Shown here: one piece after another, positions 25,568 through 33,070 of the stretch
Layout: every line of letters begins with the position of its first letter
Position numbering within the stretch: position 1 is the first letter of the stretch
Source of the DNA: a virus
DNA: 64,000 nucleotides
IMG/VR virus record: IMGVR_UViG_3300017991_000090
Coordinates: 1-64,000 of that record
Direction: 5' to 3' (one strand)
Made by a program: the position numbers and the translations under genes
The notes under the pieces: generated by a model
Told to the model about the DNA's origin: nothing
What the model saw: only the letters and a program-made list of their open reading frames with translations
Database searches by the model: none

Positions 25568-27646
25568 TTATGCGTTCAGGTAATTACCATTCTTCGCTTC
25601 TTTCTCAGTAAAAGCATCAAACTGTGATTTTGTCTTTTTCTTCGATATAGAGTCAAGCTCATCTTCATTAAACTCAAGCTTCTTTTTCTCAATCAGAGCT
25701 TTCATGGATGCGTCTGTTAAGCTGAAGAAGTTAATAAAATCCTCAACTTTGAGACCCTTCTTTAAAAGGAATTGCATTGATTTAAGAGGGAAATACTCTC
25801 TGTGCTCCTTGATATAATAATCAAGCTTTGCATGCACATCAATGTGAACCGGGTCGGCACACCCGTTAATGAAAACCTTGCATTGGTTTGTGAGCCTTTT
25901 ATTTTCAGCCTTATTAGCCTCAACACGTTTCCATGCCATCTGACAATCCTCTATATCAGTAACCACGAACCGTTCAGGGTCATCGATATTGTTAATAAAT
26001 CTCTTGTCAAACAACGGGCATCTACCCTCATCACCGAGAAAACAGGTGTGGCAGAATTCGTTACGTTCAGGCTCAAAAGCATTACCACCGGTTTTAAGCA
26101 TTTCTGATTCAATCAACCTAATTGAGTCGTGGATCCACTGAAGCGCCTCATCGACAATCGATTTTATATCAGTGACCTCATACTCAACTGTTTTACCGAA
26201 CCTCAGAAACTCTATCCTGACAATAATACGATTATAGCTTTCTCTCGGCATGAAGTAAAATATCAACAGGATATATATCTTCATCTGTATATCTTCTCTC
26301 AACTGCTGAACTGTCATCAGCTTTCTGGATGTTTTGTAATCAGTGATAACAATACAATCCTTCATGTACCCAATAACATCAAGCACGCCTCTAAAGAAGG
26401 CTTTATTGGAAAAGAAATCTGCCAGCAACTTCCAGTCTTTATCAAAGGCAAGGCGCTTTTCGGTAAGTATTATATCACCAGGAACCAGCGAAAAATCTTT
26501 GGTCTGATAAAATTTATCCATAATAAAGCGAACGTCTTTAATAATCGCAGGGTCGCTACATCTTACGCTGGTTATTGCAGCATTGATAATTTCGTTGTAC
26601 GATTCCATATCAGGAATTGACGGGTTTTCATAACTGTCGGCAGGCACAACCTTGTCAAGCTCATATATCAATGCAGCAAGACCTTCCAGCCCATTGAAAT
26701 ACTCTTTTATCCTGTTGGGGTGCCGGTAAAAGAACCTGCCAACATGTTTAAAAGTTATTGACTCAAGCTCCACTTTTAAATCTTTAGAAGCCTCTCCCCT
26801 GAGTTCGGGAAACACCTCCAACTTTTTGATGCGACCATAGGCCGCCATTTTATTAGCAATCAGTTCCCGATAACACCACTGCCCTGACCACTCAGCCACC
26901 TTATGACATATCTTTCCAGTAGTCAGATAGTCAACATCGGGCTGCTTGGCTTTTTTGATATACTGCATATACCATTTGAACCTGCACTGGTGAAATAGGT
27001 TTATTCTTGAAAAGGAATATGCCTGGGTGGCAAATACCTGCTTGTCTCCATCTGTTGGTATAACTCCAATTTGATGGGCGGCTGTTTTAACTTTATCATC
27101 AGGCCTCTGTGCAAACAATGGTGCAGTAGCCTTACGCTCAGCCTCTTCTTCATCCATTTCTTTTAATTTGACAAAAAGCTCAATACACTTCATGACGTCG
27201 TATTCCGACCTGTGGGCCTGTTTATCGTCCCACTCTATCCCGAGCCTTTGGCAAGCTGTCTTGAGCTTATTCCCACCACGCCAGCGCTTCCTGCACATCA
27301 ATAAAGTGTCTGCGGTGGCTTTGGTGTTAATGCGAAGAAATTTAATATCAAAGCCATCAATATTGTGGCCGACAACAGTTCTTCTTCCGAAGAACGCTGC
27401 TATTTTTTCACGAATTCCATCTTTAAGAAAGTATGGGCAATTCTTGACCATGTCCCAGGTGATATTATTAATCTTTGTCACCTCCGGCGGTACCATGCCG
27501 AGCATTGGCTTGCAGAGCTGGGTGATTACTTCCCCAATCTCTCCTTTGAGATTAAACTCAATAGCCGTCACCTCAATGACTTCATCGTTCTGATGATTCA
27601 GTCCTGTGGTCTCTACATCAACGCAAACGTAATCGTATTTTGCCAT
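25568..27646 (-). CDS. DEDDh 3'-5' exonuclease fused to PD-(D/E)xK (Cas4/RecB-like) nuclease
   Basis: A 692-residue product. Residues 1-175 are a DnaQ-type exonuclease: D10-x-E12 in V-D-V-E-T-T-G, then V-G-H-N-I-D-G-F-D, and a final H-R-S-E-Y-D step. Residues about 215-560 look like a RecB/Cas4-type nuclease, with F-R-G-V-L-D-V-I-G, then I-T-D-Y-K-T-S near residue 437. A Cys cluster (C-H-T-C, then G-R-C-P-L, near 531-545) is typical of iron-sulphur Cas4-like nucleases. The C-terminal ~130 residues are Lys/Glu-rich. The fusion would join proofreading-like and DNA-end-processing activities in one chain, probably for replication or recombination. Confidence 0.85.
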   Translation of the reverse strand: MAKYDYVCVDVETTGLNHQNDEVIEVTAIEFNLKGEIGEVITQLCKPMLGMVPPEVTKINNITWDMVKNCPYFLKDGIREKIAAFFGRRTVVGHNIDGFDIKFLRINTKATADTLLMCRKRWRGGNKLKTACQRLGIEWDDKQAHRSEYDVMKCIELFVKLKEMDEEEAERKATAPLFAQRPDDKVKTAAHQIGVIPTDGDKQVFATQAYSFSRINLFHQCRFKWYMQYIKKAKQPDVDYLTTGKICHKVAEWSGQWCYRELIANKMAAYGRIKKLEVFPELRGEASKDLKVELESITFKHVGRFFYRHPNRIKEYFNGLEGLAALIYELDKVVPADSYENPSIPDMESYNEIINAAITSVRCSDPAIIKDVRFIMDKFYQTKDFSLVPGDIILTEKRLAFDKDWKLLADFFSNKAFFRGVLDVIGYMKDCIVITDYKTSRKLMTVQQLREDIQMKIYILLIFYFMPRESYNRIIVRIEFLRFGKTVEYEVTDIKSIVDEALQWIHDSIRLIESEMLKTGGNAFEPERNEFCHTCFLGDEGRCPLFDKRFINNIDDPERFVVTDIEDCQMAWKRVEANKAENKRLTNQCKVFINGCADPVHIDVHAKLDYYIKEHREYFPLKSMQFLLKKGLKVEDFINFFSLTDASMKALIEKKKLEFNEDELDSISKKKTKSQFDAFTEKEAKNGNYLNA

Positions 27647-28114
27647 TTACTTTTTTGGTTCTCCTTCTACTTTGTCTTCAGGCATTTTGTCAATAGTGCT
27701 CTGTACTCTTTCAATTAGGTTTGTATAAAACTTGGCATCATCAACACTTTTGACACCTTTTAATAATTTATAAATTCCGGAGAGTAAAACCACCATCTCC
27801 ACTTTGTTAAATTCTACTTTTACTTCAGTGACTTCCTTTCGTATTGCGATGCCGAAACTTTTTTCGACAGCGTCTTCCACATCGATTGCACGCTTACGAT
27901 ACATCGCCCTTTCTTCGCTCACCCTCTCGAGCATGATAAATAATTGTGCTATAGCGCATGTTTTCTGGCCAATCTTTTCATTCAATTTATAATTTGCCTG
28001 GTTCAGCGTTTCTATATCACGATTTGCCTCTTTAAGCTTTTCGCGGGGCACATATAATGCTATTGCTGTTGCCACCCATCCTGTTATTGCTGCAATTATT
28101 AAAAAAGTGACCAT
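27647..28114 (-). CDS. Membrane-anchored coiled-coil protein
   Basis: A 155-residue product. The start at 28114 is chosen for its GGAGG site; a longer frame from 28141 has none. Residues 2-22 are one membrane helix (F-L-I-I-A-A-I-T-G-W-V-A), followed by about 80 residues of coiled coil and a Lys-rich tail. The layout recalls spanin-like or Rz-like proteins, but the coil is cytoplasmic or periplasmic with unknown orientation and no lysis cassette is nearby. The function is unknown. Confidence 0.5.
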   Translation of the reverse strand: MVTFLIIAAITGWVATAIALYVPREKLKEANRDIETLNQANYKLNEKIGQKTCAIAQLFIMLERVSEERAMYRKRAIDVEDAVEKSFGIAIRKEVTEVKVEFNKVEMVVLLSGIYKLLKGVKSVDDAKFYTNLIERVQSTIDKMPEDKVEGEPKK

Positions 28115-28115
28115 T

Positions 28116-28331
28116 CTACCTCCATCCGTGTACCTGGTCAAAGAGTTTAAATATGTCGGTAATTCGGTCAGGACTCAACCCATTGATATAATATTTAATA
28201 TGCTGCCTTATCTTCACCCATTCAGGGTCCACAAATATTTTATCGGGCATTCCAATACCTTTAAGCGTCTCTATTAATTTATCGTAACGTGCCACCCATG
28301 GGTCTTCTATTTTCGGAATCTCTTTTACCAA
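28116..28331 (-). CDS. Small unknown protein (71 aa) with TTG start
   Basis: The frame begins at TTG, three bases after a perfect AAAGGAGGGA site, which decides the start. The protein is charged and helical with several Trp and no known motif. It directly follows (about 40 bases) the structured element 28372-28485 on the same strand. If that element is a regulatory RNA, this gene is its most likely target. Confidence 0.55.
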   Translation of the reverse strand: MVKEIPKIEDPWVARYDKLIETLKGIGMPDKIFVDPEWVKIRQHIKYYINGLSPDRITDIFKLFDQVHGWR

Positions 28332-28371
28332 AATCCCTCCTTTGATGGTATATAACTAATTTGACAATGAC

Positions 28372-28485
28372 AATTTAAACCGTTGTTGCATAGGCCCGCT
28401 GGCACCTATCCGCTCGGATAGCGGATGGCACATCCCGCTAATAGAGCGGAATGGTGCGAGGAGGGCCGAGCAACTGAGGTTTGAA
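28372..28485 (-). ncRNA. Compact three-way-junction RNA element with twin hairpins
   Basis: AATTTAAACC (28372-28381) pairs with 28475-28485 (10 bp, one bulge). Then GTTGC (28382-28386) pairs with GCAAC (28467-28471), then GGCCC/GGGCC and GCACC/GGTGC. Inside are two look-alike hairpins, ATCCGCT-N5-AGCGGAT and ATTCCGCT-N5-AGCGGGAT. The element fills most of a 273-base gap between minus-strand genes and lies just upstream of the 71-residue gene. It could be a cis-regulatory RNA or a stand-alone small RNA. I do not recognise the family, and there is no tRNA-like feature. Confidence 0.55.
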
Positions 28486-28604
28486 ATTGAGAATCAAGTT
28501 AATTAATAAATTACAATGGCGAAACACCATCCTAATAAAAGTCTTATATACCAAAATAAATCTCCCATATCAGTGATTACAGTTTTTTATCTTAAATAAC
28601 TTGA

Positions 28605-28814
28605 TTATATCGGCTCTTTGGAGCCGTTTTTAACTATTTGCGCATCTTTAAAATGCATAGCCATAACGCAACCGTCTGCGTTGGTTGGCTCGCCAAGCCA
28701 CTCAGTATCGTTTTCAAGCATTTGCTTGAGGTCAACGTTTTTATTGACTTTTACAATCATACTGAAGGTGGCTTCTAATGTGACTCTCCGCGTTCCGTCT
28801 TTGCTCGTTCCCAT
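28605..28814 (-). CDS. Small unknown protein (69 aa)
   Basis: A 69-residue product overlapping the end of the upstream gene by 40 bases. It is beta-rich by eye, with T-L-E-A-T-F-S-M-I-V-K-V and a later G-C-V-M-A-M-H-F strand. The start ATG lies inside the upstream gene without a strong separate site; its stop lies before the structured gap. The function is unknown. Confidence 0.45.
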   Translation of the reverse strand: MGTSKDGTRRVTLEATFSMIVKVNKNVDLKQMLENDTEWLGEPTNADGCVMAMHFKDAQIVKNGSKEPI

Positions 28815-29308
28815 CGCAACTCCTTATCATGGTGTGGGCCGGGAGACCCGATTAATGCAATCTTACGAACCATATGGACCGGTTTTATAGCAATGTCCAG
28901 TTTAAGGTTTTTGCGCATCGTGAGCATAACGTTGACACCCATCGCCTCCGGTATCTTATGGTAGATTAAATCCTTATTTCCAATAAAACTTTTACACTTA
29001 ACGTCAAGTTGGCTCCTGACACCATTCTGCCAGTATAACACGCACCTGCATTGACGCTCTGACCACTCTGGGTGCTTCTTTTTCATTTTGTCGGCGAATT
29101 CGCCAATATTAAATTCAACAATAGCAAACCAGTGTGGCTTGGTTAAATCATAATATTCACCCACTTTTGGAAAGCAGCATTTATTAGGATAATTAGGGCA
29201 CCCCTTCGGGTGTCCTGGGTATGGAAGCTCACACCAGGCTTTCAGTCCACCGACTCGTGTTGCTGCGCGATAATTGATTATAAGTTTATTTGTTACTTCT
29301 ACTATCAT
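28775..29308 (-). CDS. Cys-rich phage protein with C-E-L-P-Y-P motif
   Basis: A 177-residue product. Near residue 26 it has W-C-E-L-P-Y-P-G-H-P-K-G-C-P-N, followed by K-C-C-F-P, a Cys-rich head that could bind iron-sulphur or zinc. A W-S-E-R-Q-C-R-C step follows around residue 85. I have the impression that proteins with this C-x-L-P-Y-P-x-H-P-x-G-C-P-N head occur widely in phages without a known function. It is the first gene after the terminator that ends the large structured region, so its expression may depend on read-through. Confidence 0.55.
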   Translation of the reverse strand: MIVEVTNKLIINYRAATRVGGLKAWCELPYPGHPKGCPNYPNKCCFPKVGEYYDLTKPHWFAIVEFNIGEFADKMKKKHPEWSERQCRCVLYWQNGVRSQLDVKCKSFIGNKDLIYHKIPEAMGVNVMLTMRKNLKLDIAIKPVHMVRKIALIGSPGPHHDKELRWERAKTERGESH

Positions 29309-29323
29309 TTAATCTCCGTATTT

Positions 29324-29349
29324 AAAAAAAAGAGGCGTTTTACCGCCCC
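29324..29349 (-). terminator. Terminator at the end of the large structured region
   Basis: On the minus strand GGGGCG-GTAAAA-CGCCTC (29349-29332) is followed by eight T residues. One pair is G-U on the minus strand but A-C on the plus strand, favouring the minus strand as the transcribed one. Confidence 0.65.
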
Positions 29350-30594
29350 CTTTTTGTGCGACTAAATCGATAAGTTCGCAAGCACGTTGACGGCGTGTAG
29401 GGGTGGAATGGTCCTGCAGCATTCTTTCCTCGTCTTTTCCGAAACTCTTCTGAAAAAGCCCTTTTTCTGAAGAGTAGAGGAAGAGTAAAGAATGCGTAAC
29501 GGACCTGGAACCCCGGGCGCCGTAACACGTCTTGCGCTTAACACCAAATTAATGGCTGTGACGAAACATCACAATTAAGCGACTCGCACAACATAACTTA
29601 AGATAGATTAACCGGTGGTGGCCACGAGCCATGGGCCCTGGATAACACCTCCGATTGTTCCGGAAAAACGCAGTGACTCCGGAACCCTCGGAGGAGTTCT
29701 CCCGGGCCCATGGCGTGGGCCACCACCCGACGGGCAGCAAGATTCTTGCTGCCCGGAAGGGGCCGGGCATAGCGTTTTTTCCGTCTAACACCCTACCGAA
29801 ACAGTAGGTTTAGAACTTATGTTAATACAACTAAAGATTGAAATATCCTTCTATTACTGAAACATCGACGTGATCTCAGGTTACCGGTCTGGCTATGGCC
29901 AACGCCATTGCCAGTCCGGTCACCTGTGTGATCTCGTCGCTGTTTCATAATCGAAGGAACAAGCGAAGGCCCGGAAACTCTCCTGATGAGCTCTGGGTTC
30001 GAGATGAGCCAAGTCATCAGGACCCAGCTTCCAGGTGCAGCGGGTCAACCGGCGAACCTGGACGCTTGGGTCCTGATGATATGGAATCATCTCGAACCCA
30101 GAGCTCATCACTCCCAGTTTCCGGTGCCGCAGCGCCTTACCTTTGCTTAGTATTGCCGGTGAAACACCAGCCTTTCTCTTGTATAAAATGTATAAATTAA
30201 GTACATGCTAAAGATTGAAATAACGCATCCATTTACTCCTGGCTGAGTGACTGATTGTCTGGTCGTAACATCTGCAGCTTAGCGGGCGCAGCCGGCGGTG
30301 CTGCCGATGTTAGCGACAAAGACATAAAGTCAACGAAGCGTGGTGTAAATGGCATCCGTTTATTAGCCAATATCAGCAAACCGTACATCTGGCGCATCGC
30401 CTCCAAGGGGGTGGTGGGCGCCAAGAGAAGCGCAAACATCAATCCGGCTCCAGCCGGAATTGATGGAAGGGCTTCTATATTGGCGCCGTCCAACCCTCCT
30501 GGAGGCGTAGCTCCGGATGTGTGGTTTGCGCCAATATTTGCGATCTGCTTTTATTTGGTAACACTGAAGAAGCTTCAGCTTATCCCCGTGTACT
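29324..30594 (-). ncRNA. Large ornate structured non-coding RNA candidate (~1.27 kb)
   Basis: This gap between two minus-strand genes holds no convincing gene but a chain of very strong stem-loops, ending at a terminator. In plus coordinates: 29411-29504 (long hairpin, ACTCTTC/GAAGAGT core); 29614-29727 (10 + 11 + 7 + 7 bp); 29731-29755 (11 bp, 3-base loop); 29858-29947 (long interrupted stem); 29971-30124 (9 bp, then a perfect 24-bp stem 29984-30007 with 30087-30110, then 13 bp and 6 bp more); 30262-30317; 30417-30487. A repeated CTAAAGATTGAAATA motif (29831 and 30207) separates three modules. Size and complexity recall the GOLLD and ROOL RNA classes of phages, but I cannot confirm membership. 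Frames inside it look like chance frames of GC-rich stems. Confidence 0.65.
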
Positions 30595-31632
30595 TTAATT
30601 TCCTTCTTTATCTAATAATGTTTCTGAGCCCTTCTTCTGGGCTGATTCAGTTACTTCTTGCTGTGGCTTGTCAGCATCGGTAGCAAAATTTTCTGCAATT
30701 GATTTCTCATCCTGCTGGTCAAGCGGTACAGCTTCCTCGTCTGGATTTACTTCCAGCAACTTTTGCTCAAGGTCGCCTATATCAAGCATTGACCCAGTAC
30801 CGCCACCGCCTTCTATTCTGGCTTGGTCGACCTGGAATTTTAATCCACGCTTAATAGGCTCCATTACGAGCTGTATGAAATCCGGTGTAGGTATCAGGTC
30901 TGTTATGAAAACATCCCTTCCTCCGGATTTAATCTTTTTATGAATTAAGTATAACTTGGCTCCAAAAAAGCCATCAAATTTTAACGATTTGTTCGCCTCT
31001 CGTTCTTTTATGGAATGTGCAACGCGCAACAGGTTCCATAATTGAGAGATAGAAGATTCAATACCCAAAATGGTATTAATCGATCGTGTCTCAAACCTGT
31101 ATGGATTTGGTGTCATGTCAATAACCGGAAAGCACTTCATAAATCCAATCTCTTTACACTTCTTAGATTGAAAATCAGGACAATCCTTATAAAGACATTT
31201 TCTTTCTGTCCATTCACGGTCTCCATCAGGAGTGAATTTCAAAAACTTAGCCGTATCATTCAAGCCTTGGCTCTGACACAAAAGGCCTTCAGAAGATGAA
31301 TACATAGCCAGCTTACTTTCCCACATCTCTTGAGGTGTTTGGTACAAGCTGACAATTTCAACCCGCCGCGGCGTTTTGCTGTCAAGAGTTGTTTCAAGCG
31401 CTTTTTGAACTGTTTCATTTAGAACCCAGTCTTTTATAACGACCTGCTCTTGTGAACTTCCAACCCTTTTTGTCTGGGTAACTTCCTTCAACATACGGAA
31501 GAAACCAGCAGCTTTGGGCGCATTCTTTTTATTAGGGCCTTCGTTTGGTGCATACCCTGTTGAAATCTTTCCTCTATATTTTATTATCATATGAGGAACG
31601 CCAGCATCGTCGTGAGTTAATCCTTTTATCAT
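30595..31632 (-). CDS. Gp3-like (recombination-directionality-factor-like) DNA-metabolism protein
   Basis: A 345-residue product with AAGGAGG upstream. The middle carries a Cys cluster (K-C-L-Y-K-D-C-P, then K-K-C-K, then K-C-F-P, near residues 143-167). It is followed by Y-R-F-E-T-R-S-I-N-T-I and later G-A-K-L-Y-L-I. This matches the layout of the phage gp3-like family, some members of which act as recombination directionality factors, while many sit in replication modules. No integrase is present here and the next gene is SSB-like, so a replication-associated role is more likely. The last 60 residues are acidic and disordered. Confidence 0.6.
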   Translation of the reverse strand: MIKGLTHDDAGVPHMIIKYRGKISTGYAPNEGPNKKNAPKAAGFFRMLKEVTQTKRVGSSQEQVVIKDWVLNETVQKALETTLDSKTPRRVEIVSLYQTPQEMWESKLAMYSSSEGLLCQSQGLNDTAKFLKFTPDGDREWTERKCLYKDCPDFQSKKCKEIGFMKCFPVIDMTPNPYRFETRSINTILGIESSISQLWNLLRVAHSIKEREANKSLKFDGFFGAKLYLIHKKIKSGGRDVFITDLIPTPDFIQLVMEPIKRGLKFQVDQARIEGGGGTGSMLDIGDLEQKLLEVNPDEEAVPLDQQDEKSIAENFATDADKPQQEVTESAQKKGSETLLDKEGN

Positions 31633-31653
31633 TATTCCTCCTTCACAAAAGAG

Positions 31654-32412
31654 TTAAAAATCTTCTGTTTTAGAGTCGAGTCCAGGAGTCTCCTGCGATG
31701 CCTTTTCTCCTTCAGCGACAGCTTTATTAGCCATCTCTTCAGCATCAATGTTGCCAGTTTCATTAACGGCTGTGCTGTAATCGAGGTCAGACGGGTCTGA
31801 CTCTTTTGCTTCAGGTTCTTTCTTTGGTTCATTTGACACTGACTTGTCATTTGCCGCTGCTGGCACAATTGTATCAACCCGCAATTTCGGCTGATTGTTG
31901 TACCAGTCATCTACAACCTTAACCATGACCTCCTTCTTCATGTTGTGGTCTCTTACAAGCGTCATGCTTTCGCCCTCACGCTTGAATTCGGGAGTCAGGT
32001 TTTCTACGAGCCATTGCGGCTCCATACGGATTTCTTCATGGCCAAGCATAGCAACCAGTTTCGGCTTCGCCATCCTGGCCATGGTCTGTATAGTTTCTTT
32101 CTTCGCACCGGGAGCTGGTGCCATATTAATGTTGAAGAACATCAACGAGCCTTTCGGCACAAGCGGCGTTCCGTCAACGACCCGTAAGGGTACAACAAGT
32201 TGCAGTACACCCTTCTGAGAGCTTTTGTCAAAACAAGGAAACTGTTTTGCCTCATTGTCCTTGACATAGCCAAAGGTGTCTACTTTCATCCGGTATGTTC
32301 CGGAAACTCCTACATATAGCCTCTCATGGGAACTTGCGTTATCCATAGAGCTTTGAGCCTCTTGGCTCGTCTGTTCGTTTAGAAAATCCTTTACCAGATT
32401 CTCACCACTCAT
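31654..32412 (-). CDS. Probable single-stranded DNA-binding protein
   Basis: A 252-residue product with AGGAGGT upstream and a promoter-like sequence. The first ~165 residues are beta-rich and OB-fold-like (G-V-S-G-T-Y-R-M-K-V-D-T-F, then L-R-V-V-D-G-T-P-L-V-P-K-G-S). The last 80 residues are acidic and disordered and end in E-D-F, like the acidic, aromatic-ended tails of SSBs that recruit partners. It lies next to the gp3-like and primase-helicase genes. Assignment is by layout, without a clear family match. Confidence 0.55.
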   Translation of the reverse strand: MSGENLVKDFLNEQTSQEAQSSMDNASSHERLYVGVSGTYRMKVDTFGYVKDNEAKQFPCFDKSSQKGVLQLVVPLRVVDGTPLVPKGSLMFFNINMAPAPGAKKETIQTMARMAKPKLVAMLGHEEIRMEPQWLVENLTPEFKREGESMTLVRDHNMKKEVMVKVVDDWYNNQPKLRVDTIVPAAANDKSVSNEPKKEPEAKESDPSDLDYSTAVNETGNIDAEEMANKAVAEGEKASQETPGLDSKTEDF

Positions 32413-32440
32413 CAGTTACCTCCTGAAAGTTAATATGTAC

Positions 32441-32469
32441 ATAATAGTTATTACATAAAACATATTCAA
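32441..32469 (-). promoter_or_regulatory. Putative sigma-70-like promoter for the SSB-like gene
   Basis: On the minus strand TTGAAT (32469-32464), a 17-base spacer and TATTAT (32446-32441), about 30 bases before the start at 32412. Confidence 0.5.
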
Positions 32470-32476
32470 AATCACA

Positions 32477-33070
32477 TTAGAAAGGGAGGTCATCTGCCCA
32501 ATTAGGGTCGTCGTCATGCTCCACAACACTGTCGATGTTGTCATATTCGGCAAGAGCTGCTCTGACATCACCGGGCGTTACAACGTCGAACTCCCAGTCT
32601 AAATAAGTAATGTGTACAGGTTCAACTATTCGATTATTGTAGTCACGATTCCACATCCCGTATTCAATTGTAATCGGGTGCATTTCAAATGATACCTGCA
32701 CAGGATTAAAGCACTTGAATTTATCAAGTATATCCTGCGGTATCGGTTCAGGGTGAATTAATTTATCGACAGCCTTCTCAGACAACTGCAGCTTATTCAT
32801 CATATAACGCTCCAACCAATCCTTTTTAGGATTGACGCGGAATATTGAATGCAGGTACATAAACTGCAATAATTCAGGGTCGTTGTCTAAAAACATGTCC
32901 AATATTTTTTCTCTATCGTCGTTGACACGGTTAAACACCTTAAGGAGGTGCTTATACTGTACTGACGAATTTTTTATACGTTTGCACCATTTCATTTCGA
33001 TAAAGTATTCCAAACATTCCTGGGTGTACTTTGCATCAAGACTGTCCCAATCAACCCGCTTCTTGTGCAT
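32477..33070 (-). CDS. Replication-associated protein with SSB-like acidic tail
   Basis: The most likely start is the ATG at 33070, which overlaps the end of the primase-helicase gene by 20 bases; a frame from 33172 would overlap by 122 bases. The ribosome binding site is weak, so coupling is likely. The 197-residue product is charged and helical and ends D-D-D-P-N-W-A-D-D-L-P-F. This acidic end with a final P-F is the classic tip of bacterial SSBs that binds partner proteins. No OB fold is obvious in the rest. It could be a helicase loader, a decoy for SSB partners or a replication adaptor; this is inference. Confidence 0.5.
   Translation of the reverse strand: MHKKRVDWDSLDAKYTQECLEYFIEMKWCKRIKNSSVQYKHLLKVFNRVNDDREKILDMFLDNDPELLQFMYLHSIFRVNPKKDWLERYMMNKLQLSEKAVDKLIHPEPIPQDILDKFKCFNPVQVSFEMHPITIEYGMWNRDYNNRIVEPVHITYLDWEFDVVTPGDVRAALAEYDNIDSVVEHDDDPNWADDLPF

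Noticed and set aside
28372-28485. tRNA or tRNA-like gene
   Set aside because: There is no seven-base acceptor stem next to a CCA or D/T-arm consensus; the fold is a nested stem with two equal hairpins.
29549-30493. Several open frames of 62-142 codons on both strands inside the structured region, including an 86-codon minus-strand frame (30233-30493) starting at TTG right after AGGAGGG
   Set aside because: The SD-like GGAGG touches the TTG with almost no spacing and is itself half of a hairpin (CCTCC/GGAGG). All frames overlap long palindromes, and stems of this length create open frames by chance. The 86-codon frame is the least unlikely of them.
29324-30594. Group I or group II intron
   Set aside because: The region lies between complete genes rather than interrupting one, no intron-encoded protein is present, and no domain V-like or P/Q/R/S core was recognised.
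30595-31632. Evidence that the phage is temperate (recombination directionality factor)
   Set aside because: The gp3-like family is common in replication modules of lytic phages, and no integrase, excisionase or attachment site was found in the window.
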